Notes: generated by a model from the sequence alone, not told the origin. Counted from the stretch's first letter, positions 51,714 to 61,445 are shown. The stretch: DNA of 64,000 bases from an uncultured Gammaproteobacteria bacterium (GCA_937967995.1 CALBTB010000010.1:1-64000), one strand, 5' to 3'. Numbers and translations: made by a program.

Positions 51714-51721
51714 TTTTCAAT

Positions 51722-52414
51722 TTACCGCCGTAAAATAGCAATCCACCTTGCCAGGTTTAACAGACTCGCCAGTGATGCCGCGACATACGTCAAAGCGGCG
51801 GCGCGCAGAATCTTACGCGCGGCCGGACGATCTTTCTCGTCAATGTAATTGCCTTTGAACAGAATCGGCAACGCCTTGTTAAAACTGGCATCCAGCTCAA
51901 CCGGTAACGTGGCGAGGTGCACAATAGTTGAAATCCCCATGGTGGCAAGGCCCGCGACAAAGAACAGAATACTGATCACCGGGCTGCGCGTGATAAGAGC
52001 GGCAAACGGTAAAATCACGAGTATGCCGGCGCCGACCTGCTGCACGACATTGGCAATGCCAACCAGCCTGCCGCGCAAATTATGCATGCGATCATTCTGG
52101 TGGTCCTGAATGGCATGGCCGACTTCATGTGCCGCAACAGTAATCGCAGTCAGGGATTTGTCGCTGTAATTCTTCGGACTAAGCCGTACCGCTTTATCAC
52201 GCGGATCATAATGGTCACCGTTTTCTTCGGTTTCCTCCACCTTGACGTGTGACATGTTGAATTTTTCCAGCAGGTGGCGTGCAAGCTGAGCACCGTTACC
52301 CGGAATATCGTCACGCGGTTTGCTGTAACGTTTAAAGGTACGTTGTGCCCAGTAGTTCGGCCCAAACAGCAGGAGTAACAGCAGGACAACGAGGAGAATT
52401 ATCAGAACAGCCAT
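51722..52414 (-). CDS. Neutral zinc metallopeptidase (YugP/COG2738 type)
   Basis: 230 residues. An N-terminal membrane segment (about 2-20), zinc motif H-E-V-G-H-A-I-Q-D (about 91-99), two further membrane segments near 120-165 and one near the C-terminus. COG2738 members are membrane-embedded M48-like proteases of little-known substrate. A short gap to the SPOR gene upstream on the same strand suggests co-transcription. Confidence 0.9.
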   Translation of the reverse strand: MAVLIILLVVLLLLLLFGPNYWAQRTFKRYSKPRDDIPGNGAQLARHLLEKFNMSHVKVEETEENGDHYDPRDKAVRLSPKNYSDKSLTAITVAAHEVGHAIQDHQNDRMHNLRGRLVGIANVVQQVGAGILVILPFAALITRSPVISILFFVAGLATMGISTIVHLATLPVELDASFNKALPILFKGNYIDEKDRPAARKILRAAALTYVAASLASLLNLARWIAILRR

Positions 52415-52430
52415 AGTGCTGCCTTACCGA

Positions 52431-53039
52431 TCAACTCTTGGATTTGACCACGATGGAAGAGATACCGTTTTCCATCAGGCGTTTGCGGGTCTGGTTGAGT
52501 TTGCTCATGGTGTGAATGGGACCGATGCGTACCCGGTGCCAGGTGTCGCTGTTAATGTTGACGGTCTGTATATTGGCATCAATGCCCTGTAAAGCCAGTT
52601 TGGCCTTGAGCTGGTCGGCCTGTTCCAGTTGCCGAAAAGAACCGGCCTGCAGAATATATTCCACTTTCTGATCCGGTTGCGAGGATTCCTGCCGGCTTTG
52701 TGCCGCCAGTTCCTGTTCCGGTACCGCGACTTCCAGTTCCGGCAGAATATAGTAGAAGTCAAAACTGGGTTTGGGTTTTTCAGTACTGATTTGTTTGCTT
52801 GTGTCCTTGGGCTGCGGCGGGGTCTCGAGTTGTTGCTTTTTAACTTCACGCACGTCCTGAATCGACTCCTTGATGACCCGTGCCAGGGCATTTTTCTGTG
52901 ACGCGGTCTGGTTGTTGTTCAGGTAAACCAGAAAAGCCACAAACAGGCCGATGGTCAGACCACCCAGCATCCACACCCAGCCGGCGACCTGACCGGGTTT
53001 TTTCTTCTTGCGTGTACTTTTTGCATAATCTCTTGGCAT
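52431..53039 (-). CDS. SPOR-domain membrane protein
   Basis: 202 residues. A basic N-terminus (M-P-R-D-Y-A-K-S-T-R-K-K-K-K), one membrane segment (about 20-42), a Gln/Lys/Pro-rich periplasmic linker, and a C-terminal SPOR domain (about 125-202, Y-I-L-Q-A-G-S-F-R-Q-L-E-Q-A...V-R-I-G-P). SPOR domains bind denuded septal peptidoglycan. Position next to argS is the common place for this family. The frame is open upstream, but that part overlaps the divergent argS region and is rejected. Confidence 0.9.
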   Translation of the reverse strand: MPRDYAKSTRKKKKPGQVAGWVWMLGGLTIGLFVAFLVYLNNNQTASQKNALARVIKESIQDVREVKKQQLETPPQPKDTSKQISTEKPKPSFDFYYILPELEVAVPEQELAAQSRQESSQPDQKVEYILQAGSFRQLEQADQLKAKLALQGIDANIQTVNINSDTWHRVRIGPIHTMSKLNQTRKRLMENGISSIVVKSKS

Positions 53040-53125
53040 GGGCATAGAGTACCGTAATTTTTTGCCCTTGTCCCCGACAGGTGCGACACGGATAATACGC
53101 CTCCTTTGCGTTACACTAGGCGACC

Positions 53126-54883
53126 ATGAAAGAGCAATTAACCGACATCCTGCAGCAATGTATTCAGGCCCTCCAGTCTGAAGGCCACCTGCCAGCTGAT
53201 ATTTCACCCCAGATCAAACTGGATCGCACTCGCGACAAGCAGCATGGGGATTTTGCCACGAACCTGGCGATGGTCCTGGCCAAACCAGCAGGCAAAAAAC
53301 CGCGTGAACTGGCTGATCTGATTGTGGCGCATCTGCCGGCCAGTGATGTGGTGGAAAACGTGGAGATTGCCGGGCCGGGTTTTATCAATTTCTACCTCAA
53401 AGCGGCGGCGCAATTCGAGGTGGTCTCACAGGTGCTTGAACAGGGCAATGTGTTTGGCCGTCATCAGTTGGGTAACGGTCGGCGTGTGCAGGTTGAATAT
53501 GTATCCGCCAATCCTACCGGTCCACTGCATGTGGGTCATGGGCGCGGTGCCGCTTATGGTGCGGTAGTGGCCAACCTGCTGGAAGCCATTGGCTATCAGG
53601 TACACCGTGAATATTACGTCAATGACGCCGGTCGACAGATGGGTATTCTCGCCGCCAGTGTCTGGTTACGTTACCTGGAGTTATGTGGCGAGACGTTTCC
53701 GTTCCCGGTCAATGGCTACAAGGGTGACTATGTCCTCGATATTGCAGCGACACTACATCGTGAAAATGGCGACCGAATGTTTCATGCCTGGTCCGAAGTC
53801 AGCAAGGGATTACCGGCCGACGCTCCCGAGGGTGACAAGGAAGAATATATCGATGCGGTGATCGAACGCATGAAAACGTTGCTGCATCCGGATCAACACC
53901 GGTTGGTGTTTGATCTCGGGCTCAATTACATTCTGGATGATATTCGTGACGATCTGGCGCACTTTGGTGTGGTGTATGACGAATGGTATTCGGAACAGTC
54001 ACTGGTTGATAACGGTGCCGTGATGCGCGCCATTGAGCGATTACAGAAAAGCGATCACACCTACGAGAAGGACGGTGCTATCTGGTTTAAATCTTCCGCC
54101 TTTGGTGATGAAAAGGATCGGGTACTGGTGCGCGACAATGGTGTCACGACTTACTTTGCCTCAGACGTGGCGTATCACATGGATAAACTGGAACGTGGTT
54201 TTGATCGTGTGATTGATATCTGGGGTGCGGATCATCACGGTTATGTGCCACGTATCAAGGCTGCATTACAGGCATTAGGTGATGATCCATCGAAACTGGA
54301 TGTATTGCTTGTGCAGTTTGCGATTCTTTATCGCGGTGGTGAAAAAGTACAGATGTCGACGCGCTCCGGTGAGTTTGTGACCCTGCGTCAGTTGCGCAAG
54401 GAAGTAGGGTCCGATGCGGCGCGTTTTTTCTATGTGATGCGCAAGTGTGAGCAGCACCTGGATTTTGATCTGGACCTGGCCAAGTCACAAAGCAATGATA
54501 ATCCTATGTATTACATTCAGTATGCCCATGCCCGGGTCTGCAGCGTGTTTCGCCAGTTAAATGAAAAAGGGTTTTCGTTTGATCAACAAAACGGTCAGTC
54601 CAACCTGGACAAACTGACGGAATCCCATGAAGCGGATGTGTTAACCCGTCTGTCGCGCTATCCGGATGTGATTAGCAACGCAGGTCAGAATCATGAACCG
54701 CACCAACTCGTGCATTACCTGCGTGAACTCGCGCAGGACTTTCATACCTATTACAACGCGCACCAGTTTATTGTTGATGACGCGGCCCTGCGTGACGCAC
54801 GTCTGTGTCTGATTACGGCGGTGCAGACTGTGATTGCCAACGGCCTGGCATTACTCGGCGTCAGTGCGCCGGAGAGTATGTAA
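53126..54883 (+). CDS. argS: Arginyl-tRNA synthetase
   Basis: 585 residues. Class I synthetase: HIGH motif as N-P-T-G-P-L-H-V-G-H-G-R (about 129-140), KMSKS replaced by V-Q-M-S-T-R-S-G (about 410-417), the usual ArgRS variation; an N-terminal Add1 domain (1-100) and a C-terminal DALR anticodon-binding domain. It charges tRNA-Arg, whose CCG isoacceptor gene is at 21873. Confidence 0.97.
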   Translation: MKEQLTDILQQCIQALQSEGHLPADISPQIKLDRTRDKQHGDFATNLAMVLAKPAGKKPRELADLIVAHLPASDVVENVEIAGPGFINFYLKAAAQFEVVSQVLEQGNVFGRHQLGNGRRVQVEYVSANPTGPLHVGHGRGAAYGAVVANLLEAIGYQVHREYYVNDAGRQMGILAASVWLRYLELCGETFPFPVNGYKGDYVLDIAATLHRENGDRMFHAWSEVSKGLPADAPEGDKEEYIDAVIERMKTLLHPDQHRLVFDLGLNYILDDIRDDLAHFGVVYDEWYSEQSLVDNGAVMRAIERLQKSDHTYEKDGAIWFKSSAFGDEKDRVLVRDNGVTTYFASDVAYHMDKLERGFDRVIDIWGADHHGYVPRIKAALQALGDDPSKLDVLLVQFAILYRGGEKVQMSTRSGEFVTLRQLRKEVGSDAARFFYVMRKCEQHLDFDLDLAKSQSNDNPMYYIQYAHARVCSVFRQLNEKGFSFDQQNGQSNLDKLTESHEADVLTRLSRYPDVISNAGQNHEPHQLVHYLRELAQDFHTYYNAHQFIVDDAALRDARLCLITAVQTVIANGLALLGVSAPESM

Positions 54884-54891
54884 ATAAAATT

Positions 54892-55638
54892 TCACTCCGG
54901 TTCACTGATCGGCTTGCGCAGTTTTAACGGCTCACGATTGCGCCGCATGCGAATGTTAAGCATTTCCACGACGACGGAGAAGGCCATTGCAAAATAGATG
55001 TAGCCTTTGGGCACATGAACATCGAAGCCTTCCACCATTAAGGTCACACCCACCAGAATTAAAAACGATAACGCCAGGATTTTGATTGTCGGGTGTTCGT
55101 CAACAAACTTGCCAATCGATTCTGCTGCAACCAGCATCACCAGGACGGCGGTAACAATCGCGATTGCCATCAGCGAGATTTGATCAACCAAACCGACCGC
55201 GGTAATCACCGAGTCGAGTGAAAAGACCAGATCCAGGATCGCTATCTGTAACAGGACCATGCCCAGGCTGGCGGTGACAGTTGTTTTGCTTGTGTCTTCG
55301 ACACCTTCCAGGCTGTTGTGAATTTCATGCGTGGCCTTGGCCAACAGGAACAAACCACCGCCGATAAGAATCACATCGCGACCGGAAATGTCATTGGAAA
55401 AAACAGTGAACCAGGTTTCTTTCAGTCCCATCACCCAGGAGATGGAGAACAGCAATACCAACCGGGCAAGCATGGCCAGGCTCAGGCCAAGTCGTCGTGC
55501 AAAGGCGCGTTGTTTCTCCGGTAGTCGACCAACCAGGATCGAAATAAAAATAATATTATCGATACCCAGCACGATTTCCAGTGCGGTCAGTGTTCCCAGT
55601 GCGACCCATGCTTCGGGGCTTGCCAGCCAGTCAAACAT
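54892..55638 (-). CDS. TerC family integral membrane protein
   Basis: 248 residues with seven membrane segments. The TerC signature L-E-I-V-L-G-I-D-N-I-I-F-I-S-I (about 20-34) and F-S-L-D-S-V-I-T-A-V-G-L (about 128-139) carry the conserved intramembrane Asp residues. Family members transport or handle Mn2+ and other metals. Convergent with argS. Confidence 0.93.
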   Translation of the reverse strand: MFDWLASPEAWVALGTLTALEIVLGIDNIIFISILVGRLPEKQRAFARRLGLSLAMLARLVLLFSISWVMGLKETWFTVFSNDISGRDVILIGGGLFLLAKATHEIHNSLEGVEDTSKTTVTASLGMVLLQIAILDLVFSLDSVITAVGLVDQISLMAIAIVTAVLVMLVAAESIGKFVDEHPTIKILALSFLILVGVTLMVEGFDVHVPKGYIYFAMAFSVVVEMLNIRMRRNREPLKLRKPISEPE

Positions 55639-55692
55639 GTCATTCTCCCGTTATCGGATTTCAGGAAATTATATCGGGAAGACTATTTATTA

Positions 55693-56520
55693 TCACGAGT
55701 ATCTGGCCGACTCCCAGGCATGGATGGCATGCATGCGTGTTTCTCCCCAGTAATAACCTCCCAGTTGTCCATCCTGTCTGATCACCCGGTGGCAGGGAAT
55801 CAGGAAGGCAATGGGATTGGCACCAATGGCGGTACCCACCGCGCGCGCCGAACGGGGCCGGCCAAGCTGGCTGGCCAGATGGGAGTACGTCGTAATCGAG
55901 GCGGGTGGTATTCGTAGTAAGGCTTTCCATACACTGAGTTGAAAATTTGTGCCGGAGACGAGCAGTGATAAGGGACGGTCCGGTGTTTGCTTTAGCGTAA
56001 AGATGGACTCAATGTATTGATGTGTTTGCTGTTTGTTTTCAGTTAACGTGGCCTGTGGCCAGTCAAATCGAAGTTTATCGAGCTCCTGTTGTTTCGATAC
56101 CGGATCCAGAAAAGATAATCGACAGATACCACGCTCAGTCGTCGCGATAAAGGCGTCGCCAAATGGCGTGGCGTGTACGGCAAAGTAAATCGTCAGACCA
56201 CGACCTTTTGATTTGTACTCACCGGGTGTAATGGCTTCGAGGGTAATAAAATGATCATGTAATCGTGATGTGCTGCTCAGGCCGAGGTTATTGGAAACGT
56301 CGAGCAGCGGCTGGTTTTGGGTTAACAGTTTTTTGGCATTTTCGACGGTTAAAATCTGTAAAAACCGCTTCGGTGTTGTGCCGGTCCAGCGACTAAACAG
56401 GCGCTGAAAGTGAAAAGGGCTAAGGTTAATATGCGCCGCTATGTCTCGCAGCTCCGGTTGATGCGTAGCGTGATGGGCGATATACCGAATCGCCTGTGCA
56501 ATGCGATCATAATCTGACAT
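55693..56520 (-). CDS. AraC-HTH / methylated-DNA-cysteine methyltransferase fusion
   Basis: 275 residues. Residues 1-95 form an AraC-type HTH pair (L-R-D-I-A-A-H-I-N-L-S-P-F-H-F-Q-R-L-F). Residues about 105-275 are an Ogt/Ada C-terminal domain with active site P-C-H-R-V-I (about 240-245) and the Asn/Arg-finger region R-S-A-R-A-V-G. The Ada N-terminal phosphotriester-repair domain is absent, so this is an Ada-like protein without that part. It repairs O6-alkylguanine and may also act on transcription. Confidence 0.92.
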   Translation of the reverse strand: MSDYDRIAQAIRYIAHHATHQPELRDIAAHINLSPFHFQRLFSRWTGTTPKRFLQILTVENAKKLLTQNQPLLDVSNNLGLSSTSRLHDHFITLEAITPGEYKSKGRGLTIYFAVHATPFGDAFIATTERGICRLSFLDPVSKQQELDKLRFDWPQATLTENKQQTHQYIESIFTLKQTPDRPLSLLVSGTNFQLSVWKALLRIPPASITTYSHLASQLGRPRSARAVGTAIGANPIAFLIPCHRVIRQDGQLGGYYWGETRMHAIHAWESARYS

Positions 56521-56572
56521 GCATGCATGTTATCAGGGCCAGCCCTGCACAGGCGATCCGAATCTTGCTGAG

Positions 56573-58246
56573 TTATTTCTTTTTATTACTTTGCTCGCGT
56601 ATACCACGCATGGACTCAATCAGGTTCGAGGCACCCAGCACGGCGGCGGCACCTTCATATCCACTGCCGGCACCGGTGACCTGCACGGTGGGTATCTTCA
56701 CAATTTCCGGGTTTTCCACCGCGGCGGCGAGGGCTTTTTCCAGTGCCTGTAACTGCATGGCGCGTTCCTTGCCCAGCACATTAGCCTGAGCCTGTTGACC
56801 CTTGGCAATTTCCATCAGCTTGAGTTTTTCGCCTTCACCTTCGAGCTTTAACTGCTGCTTCTTATGCGCAGCGGCCTGCTTGGCGATTTCCGCTGCTACC
56901 AGTTGTGCCTGTTGATCCGCCGTGGCACGTTCGCGTTCTACGGCAATCCGTTGTTTCTGTGCGGCCTGTTCTTTCAGGTAGGTTTCCTTTAACTGCGCGG
57001 CCAGTTGTTCACGCAAAGTCGCGACCATCAGCTCAGGTGGAATGGCCGGTTCACCCATGTGTACTTCCTGCACGGTGACACCGGCCTTGGCAGCGATTTT
57101 GGAAATGTCACTCAGCACCAGTTGATTGATCTCATCACGTTTTTCGATGAAATCCATGACCTTGCGATCCGGGTGGCCACCAATGGTACGGAAGATATTC
57201 CGGATAGCCGGGGTGATGATCTTGTCCTCGACTTTTTGCAGGTCGCCTACCGAGGCCACAACTAACGGCGCATTTTCCGGGCTGACCTGCACGATGATGC
57301 GTACATCCACCGGTACGGTCCAGCCTTCAACCCGCACGATAATGGCGCGATCCGCTGCGTCTTCCGGCGTGATTTCTTCTTTCGCGGTTTCAGCCTGTTT
57401 GATCTTGCCGTTGTCATCCACGCTCAGGTCGATCTGGCGTTTGGTATAGCCGCCTTTATAAGACCAGGTCTGTACGCGGGTCGGAATGATGGTCGCTTCA
57501 TAGGCTTCGCGGTTCAGGTAATAGGCCTGTGGTTTGAGCGGTTCGGCATGCACGCCTTTACAGCCGGTCGGTACAATCACCGCCGTGACCTGATTGTCTT
57601 CGCTGGCCTGTATGGTGTCTTTCGGGCAATCATCCCGCTCCTGCACCTTGGAACGAATCACCGCGACGTGACCCGTTGGTACATCCAGCGCTTTGGCGAT
57701 TTTTACTTTAAACAGGTAGGTATTCAGACGGTACTTACCCGGTGGCAGAATATTTAACTGTGGGCCTTTCTGGCCGTTGCCTTCAGTTAAAAAATATTCC
57801 GCATTGAGCATGTCTTCGAATTTATTTTTCGGCCACGGGTCGGCGATAAACTGGCCCTTGCGCAGTGACACACCGTCCTGGGCTTTGAGCAGGCCGTAAT
57901 GGCCTTCCGGTATTTCAATCACCGGTGTGTATTCGATTTCATTGATAACACGAATAAAGGGTCGAAAATGAAAACCGGGACCGAGAATTTCCGCCTGCGG
58001 ACCCTTTTCACCGTTGGCGGCGATGATGCGACCAGGTGGCAGGTCGGCGGCAAAGAATTTGCGTTTTAGTAATCCCACCTCGTCCGCATCAATGATGACG
58101 TAGGACGGCAGGGTCAAAAAGAACAGCACGGCCAGCAGCAGGAAGCCCTGAACTGTACGCGTCACCACAACCGAGTCGCGGAGTGGGTGCTTGAACAAAT
58201 AAGCCATTACCCCCAGCAAAACTATGGCAATAATCAGGTATTGCAT
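56573..58246 (-). CDS. SPFH/band-7 membrane protein (flotillin-like)
   Basis: 557 residues. Two N-terminal membrane segments (about 3-16, 28-50), SPFH/band-7 domain (about 50-400, including V-E-G-W-T-V-P-V-D-V-R-I-I-V-Q-V-S-P-E), then an Ala/Glu/Gln-rich coiled coil (about 410-520), ending in a Gly-rich tail. The order matches large bacterial flotillin-like proteins that form membrane scaffolds. No NfeD partner gene is adjacent. Confidence 0.88.
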   Translation of the reverse strand: MQYLIIAIVLLGVMAYLFKHPLRDSVVVTRTVQGFLLLAVLFFLTLPSYVIIDADEVGLLKRKFFAADLPPGRIIAANGEKGPQAEILGPGFHFRPFIRVINEIEYTPVIEIPEGHYGLLKAQDGVSLRKGQFIADPWPKNKFEDMLNAEYFLTEGNGQKGPQLNILPPGKYRLNTYLFKVKIAKALDVPTGHVAVIRSKVQERDDCPKDTIQASEDNQVTAVIVPTGCKGVHAEPLKPQAYYLNREAYEATIIPTRVQTWSYKGGYTKRQIDLSVDDNGKIKQAETAKEEITPEDAADRAIIVRVEGWTVPVDVRIIVQVSPENAPLVVASVGDLQKVEDKIITPAIRNIFRTIGGHPDRKVMDFIEKRDEINQLVLSDISKIAAKAGVTVQEVHMGEPAIPPELMVATLREQLAAQLKETYLKEQAAQKQRIAVERERATADQQAQLVAAEIAKQAAAHKKQQLKLEGEGEKLKLMEIAKGQQAQANVLGKERAMQLQALEKALAAAVENPEIVKIPTVQVTGAGSGYEGAAAVLGASNLIESMRGIREQSNKKK

Positions 58247-58330
58247 CGATCTCTCCTTTATCTAGTTTTTATCGTGACTGATGAACACCTTATATAACGG
58301 TCAATCCGGCCAAAGGGGTTAGCGGATTTA

Positions 58331-60520
58331 TTAATAAGTATCCATAGGATCCACGTCGAGCGACCAGCGAACGCGGCGTGTCTTGATGGCTTCGATGGCG
58401 GGCAGGCTGGTCGCCAGGGCCTGTTGTAACACTGGCCTGTCCTTGGCCAGCACCACCAGTTGGGCGCGATAACGACCGGCACGTTTTTCCATCGGTGCCG
58501 GCATCGGCCCGAACAGTTGTAAGTGAGTGCCCGCTTGCTGTTTGAGGCAATCACGGACCTGCTCGAGGTAACTCAACGGGGCTTCCCGGTTAACCGCTTC
58601 GGCGCGGAACAGGGCCATGGCCGTGATAGGTGGCAGGCCGGCCTGTTCGCGTTCCTCGAGCAGGGCGCTGGCAAAGGCGTTATAGCCATCGCGAATCAGC
58701 GACAACAGCAGGGGATGATCCGGGTGATGGGTCTGAATATACACCTCACCCGGCTGTTCGGCGCGACCGGCCCGGCCGGCAACCTGCAGAATCAACTGGG
58801 CCATGCGTTCCGGGGCGCGAAACTCGGCACTGTGCAGGCCCTGATCCGCATCAACAATGCCGACCAGGGTGACGTTTGGAAAGTGATGTCCCTTGGCCAG
58901 CATCTGGGTGCCAATCAGGATTTGCCGCTGGCCGTGTTTGACACGTTGCAGCAGTGAATCCAGGCTGCCTTTGCGGCGCGTGGTATCCCGATCGATGCGA
59001 ATGATGTCCACGTCGGCAAAGTGTGCAGTCAGTGCCTGTTCAATCCGTTCCGTCCCGGCGCCCAGGGTGAGCAGGTTTTGACTTTCACACTGCGGGCATT
59101 GATGTTCGGCGCGTCGTTCCGCGCCGCAGTGATGACAGCGCAGGCGTTTGTCGATGTGATGATAGGTCATGTGACTGTCGCAACGCTGACATTTGGCGAC
59201 CCAGCCACAGTCATGACACATCAGCGTTGGCGCAAAGCCACGACGATTAAGAAACAGCAACACCTGGTTGTTTTTATCCAGATGCTGTCTGGCAATTTGC
59301 AGCAGTTTATGTGACAGGCCTTCTTCAATGGGCTGGGAACGCATGTCCAGTAAATGCAGGTGCGGGGGTGTGGCGTTGCCAGCCCGTTCCGTGAGCGTCA
59401 GTAACTGAAATTTCTGTTGCTGTACATTGTGCAGGCTCTCGACAGATGGGGTGGCCGAACCCATCATTACCGGAATTTGATTATGGCGCGCTCGCCAGAT
59501 AGCCAGGTCGCGCGCCGAGTAACGAAAACCATCCTGTTGTTTGAACGAGGCATCGTGTTCTTCGTCGATGATGATCAGACCCGGTTTCACTAACGGTGTA
59601 AAAATGGCCGAGCGGGTCCCCAGCACGACATCCACCTGTCCATTGCGTGCAGCCAGCCAGGCCTGTAAACGCTGTTTGTCAGTCAAAGCCGAATGCAGAA
59701 CCTCAATACGGCAGGCGAGGCGTTTTTCAAAGCGCTGTACCATCTGTGGTGTCAGGCCAATTTCCGGTACCAGCACCAGGGCCTGTTCACCCCGTAAAAT
59801 ACAGGCTGAAATGCACTGCAGGTAGACTTCGGTCTTGCCGGAACCGGTGACACCTTCCAGTAAAAATGGCTGATACTGGCCGAGCTGTTCCGTCACGGCC
59901 TGTACGGCTGCCTGTTGTTCAGTGTTGAGGGCGGGTCCGGGAGTGGGTTGCGCAGTGGTGGCAAACGCATCAAGTGCCTGCGTCTCGATCGCCTCGACCA
60001 GTCCCTTTGCTTGCAGTCGCTTCAGGCTGTCCCGGTATTCGCGTAGTTGTTGATCCTCGACGGGCGTACCCTGTTGTTTGAGCAATTGCAGCAGTTCGAG
60101 CTGTTTTGGGGCGCGTTGCAGACTGTCCGGGTCAAACTGATGCCCGGCCTGGGTCAGTTGCCAGCAGCGTTCAGATTCAGGTTCGGCGGCTCGCCCTTCG
60201 CGTAACCACACAGGCAGGGCCGTGTGCAATACATCGCCAATCGGATGCTGATAATAACGTGCCGACCATTGCAGCAACTGCCACATGTCCTCCGGCCATA
60301 AGGGCGAATCATCCAGGCACTGCTGAATAAATTTTATTTTGGCTGTATCGGTACCCGCCTGCTGGCTTTTGTCTGTAACAATACCGACCAGTTTGCGATT
60401 ACCAAACGGGACAAGTACGCGACAACCCACACCAGGTGGTGGCGAATTGGCTTTCAGGCGGTATGAAAACGTTTTGCGTAACGGTGTTGGAACGGCAACG
60501 TGATAAAACAACTCAGGCAT
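58331..60520 (-). CDS. priA: Primosomal replication restart helicase PriA
   Basis: 729 residues, full length. The N-terminal 3'-DNA-binding domain, Walker A G-V-T-G-S-G-K-T (about 227-234), DEAH-type D-E-E-H-D (about 321-325), and a Cys-rich zinc region (C-H-D-C-G, C-x-R-C, C-H-H-C-G, C-P-Q-C) near 437-480 are all present. It rebuilds replisomes at stalled forks. The three DnaA-box-like sequences lie about 100-140 bases upstream of its start. Confidence 0.96.
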   Translation of the reverse strand: MPELFYHVAVPTPLRKTFSYRLKANSPPPGVGCRVLVPFGNRKLVGIVTDKSQQAGTDTAKIKFIQQCLDDSPLWPEDMWQLLQWSARYYQHPIGDVLHTALPVWLREGRAAEPESERCWQLTQAGHQFDPDSLQRAPKQLELLQLLKQQGTPVEDQQLREYRDSLKRLQAKGLVEAIETQALDAFATTAQPTPGPALNTEQQAAVQAVTEQLGQYQPFLLEGVTGSGKTEVYLQCISACILRGEQALVLVPEIGLTPQMVQRFEKRLACRIEVLHSALTDKQRLQAWLAARNGQVDVVLGTRSAIFTPLVKPGLIIIDEEHDASFKQQDGFRYSARDLAIWRARHNQIPVMMGSATPSVESLHNVQQQKFQLLTLTERAGNATPPHLHLLDMRSQPIEEGLSHKLLQIARQHLDKNNQVLLFLNRRGFAPTLMCHDCGWVAKCQRCDSHMTYHHIDKRLRCHHCGAERRAEHQCPQCESQNLLTLGAGTERIEQALTAHFADVDIIRIDRDTTRRKGSLDSLLQRVKHGQRQILIGTQMLAKGHHFPNVTLVGIVDADQGLHSAEFRAPERMAQLILQVAGRAGRAEQPGEVYIQTHHPDHPLLLSLIRDGYNAFASALLEEREQAGLPPITAMALFRAEAVNREAPLSYLEQVRDCLKQQAGTHLQLFGPMPAPMEKRAGRYRAQLVVLAKDRPVLQQALATSLPAIEAIKTRRVRWSLDVDPMDTY

Positions 60521-60624
60521 CGCGCAAGATTACCAGTTTGCGAATACCGGTGAACAGAACGGTGATCTTAATTCCCTTTCTACGTTATTTGGGCTAAGTC
60601 CTTGTCAGCAAATAGAATTGATCG

Positions 60625-60659
60625 TTATCCACAAATCCTGTGGATAAGTTTGTGGATGG
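60625..60659. promoter_or_regulatory. Cluster of three DnaA-box-like sites
   Basis: TTATCCACA (60625-60633) is an exact DnaA box, TGTGGATAA (60639-60647) its exact reverse complement, and TGTGGATGG (60651-60659) is near-consensus. Starts are 14 and 12 bases apart. Confidence 0.7.
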
Positions 60660-60751
60660 AATGTCAGAATTATGCATAACACGGCGGTAATATTACAACT
60701 TTATTAAATTGTTCAGAAAATAAACTCACTGAATTAGTCTTTAATTACAGT

Positions 60752-60779
60752 AAGTTACACTATTTTTGTAGTGTAACTT
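60752..60779. terminator. Hairpin in the PPOX-priA intergenic region
   Basis: AAGTTACACTA / TAGTGTAACTT, 11-bp perfect stem with loop TTTTTG. Low GC and no clear T-tail; it could be a weak terminator for the minus-strand PPOX gene or a protein-binding palindrome. Confidence 0.4.
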
Positions 60780-60881
60780 GCGATCCGGTCAGGTGGGTAT
60801 TGACATCACTACCAGGCTTTGCCTCAGCCTGTGAATAAATCAGCAGACACTGATATTTGATTCCGGGAAGAAATAAAAAAG

Positions 60882-61445
60882 TCAACCGTTTTTTTGATCG
60901 GCATGCGGCGCGGCCAAACCGTCAATACTGACCCGATTATTCTTTTCCTGGTATGCCGCAATACCCTTTGGCCCCTTTTTTTGTGCCCACTGCAGCAGTT
61001 TGTCACGCTGGCCGCGATAATCCATCAGCGGCACACCAAATCCACATGATGTTTGCACGCGATTTACGTCCACATAAAACAATTGTCGAACACCTGGCAT
61101 GTCGGATGGGAACGATGGCCGTAATTCTGACCACTTTTTGTCATCCTGTGTGATGACCTTACCATTGCCATACAGGCGAACGATTTTCGGATCACCTTCA
61201 AAGGCACACAGCATGATGGTCAGGCGACCATTTTGTGCCAGATGCGCGGCGGTTTCGTTACCGCTGCCGGTCAGATCCAGTAATACGACATGCTGATCAT
61301 CAATAATGCGCAGACTGTCCAGACCACGCGGTGAAAGATTGATGTGTCCCTCCGCCTGCAGCGGCGCTGATGCAACAAAGAACATCGGTTGTTGCTCGAT
61401 CCAGTGTCGAAGTTCGTCGGTAATATGTGGATAGGTTTGCGCCAT
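60882..61445 (-). CDS. Pyridoxamine 5'-phosphate oxidase-fold protein
   Basis: 187 residues. A PNPOx-like split-barrel flavin fold: H-I-N-L-S-P-R-G-L-D-S-L (about 34-45), then V-V-L-L-D-L-T-G-S-G-N-E-T-A-A-H (about 53-68) and R-L-T-I-M-L-C-A-F-E-G-D-P-K-I-V-R-L-Y-G, the pattern of general stress protein/PPOX families. It probably binds FMN or F420-like flavin; substrate unknown. Divergent from the fructosamine kinase gene. Confidence 0.88.
   Translation of the reverse strand: MAQTYPHITDELRHWIEQQPMFFVASAPLQAEGHINLSPRGLDSLRIIDDQHVVLLDLTGSGNETAAHLAQNGRLTIMLCAFEGDPKIVRLYGNGKVITQDDKKWSELRPSFPSDMPGVRQLFYVDVNRVQTSCGFGVPLMDYRGQRDKLLQWAQKKGPKGIAAYQEKNNRVSIDGLAAPHADQKNG

Larger units (their letters stand above)
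51342..51721. other. Non-coding block of nested inverted repeats between cupin and metallopeptidase genes
   Basis: 380 bp without a gene. It contains two divergent structured elements of about 120 bp (51368-51485 and 51518-51639) and the remains of a third (about 51675-51713), described separately. Confidence 0.85.
60521..60881. other. Intergenic region upstream of priA with DnaA boxes and a hairpin
   Basis: 361 bp without a gene. It contains three DnaA-box-like sequences (60625-60659), an AT-rich stretch (about 60660-60760), an 11-bp inverted repeat (60752-60779) and a 6-bp CAGGCT/AGCCTG stem near 60812-60831. Confidence 0.7.

Noticed and set aside
60601..60780. Chromosomal origin of replication
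   Set aside because: DnaA boxes are present, but dnaA, dnaN, gyrB, mnmG and parAB are absent and only three boxes are seen.
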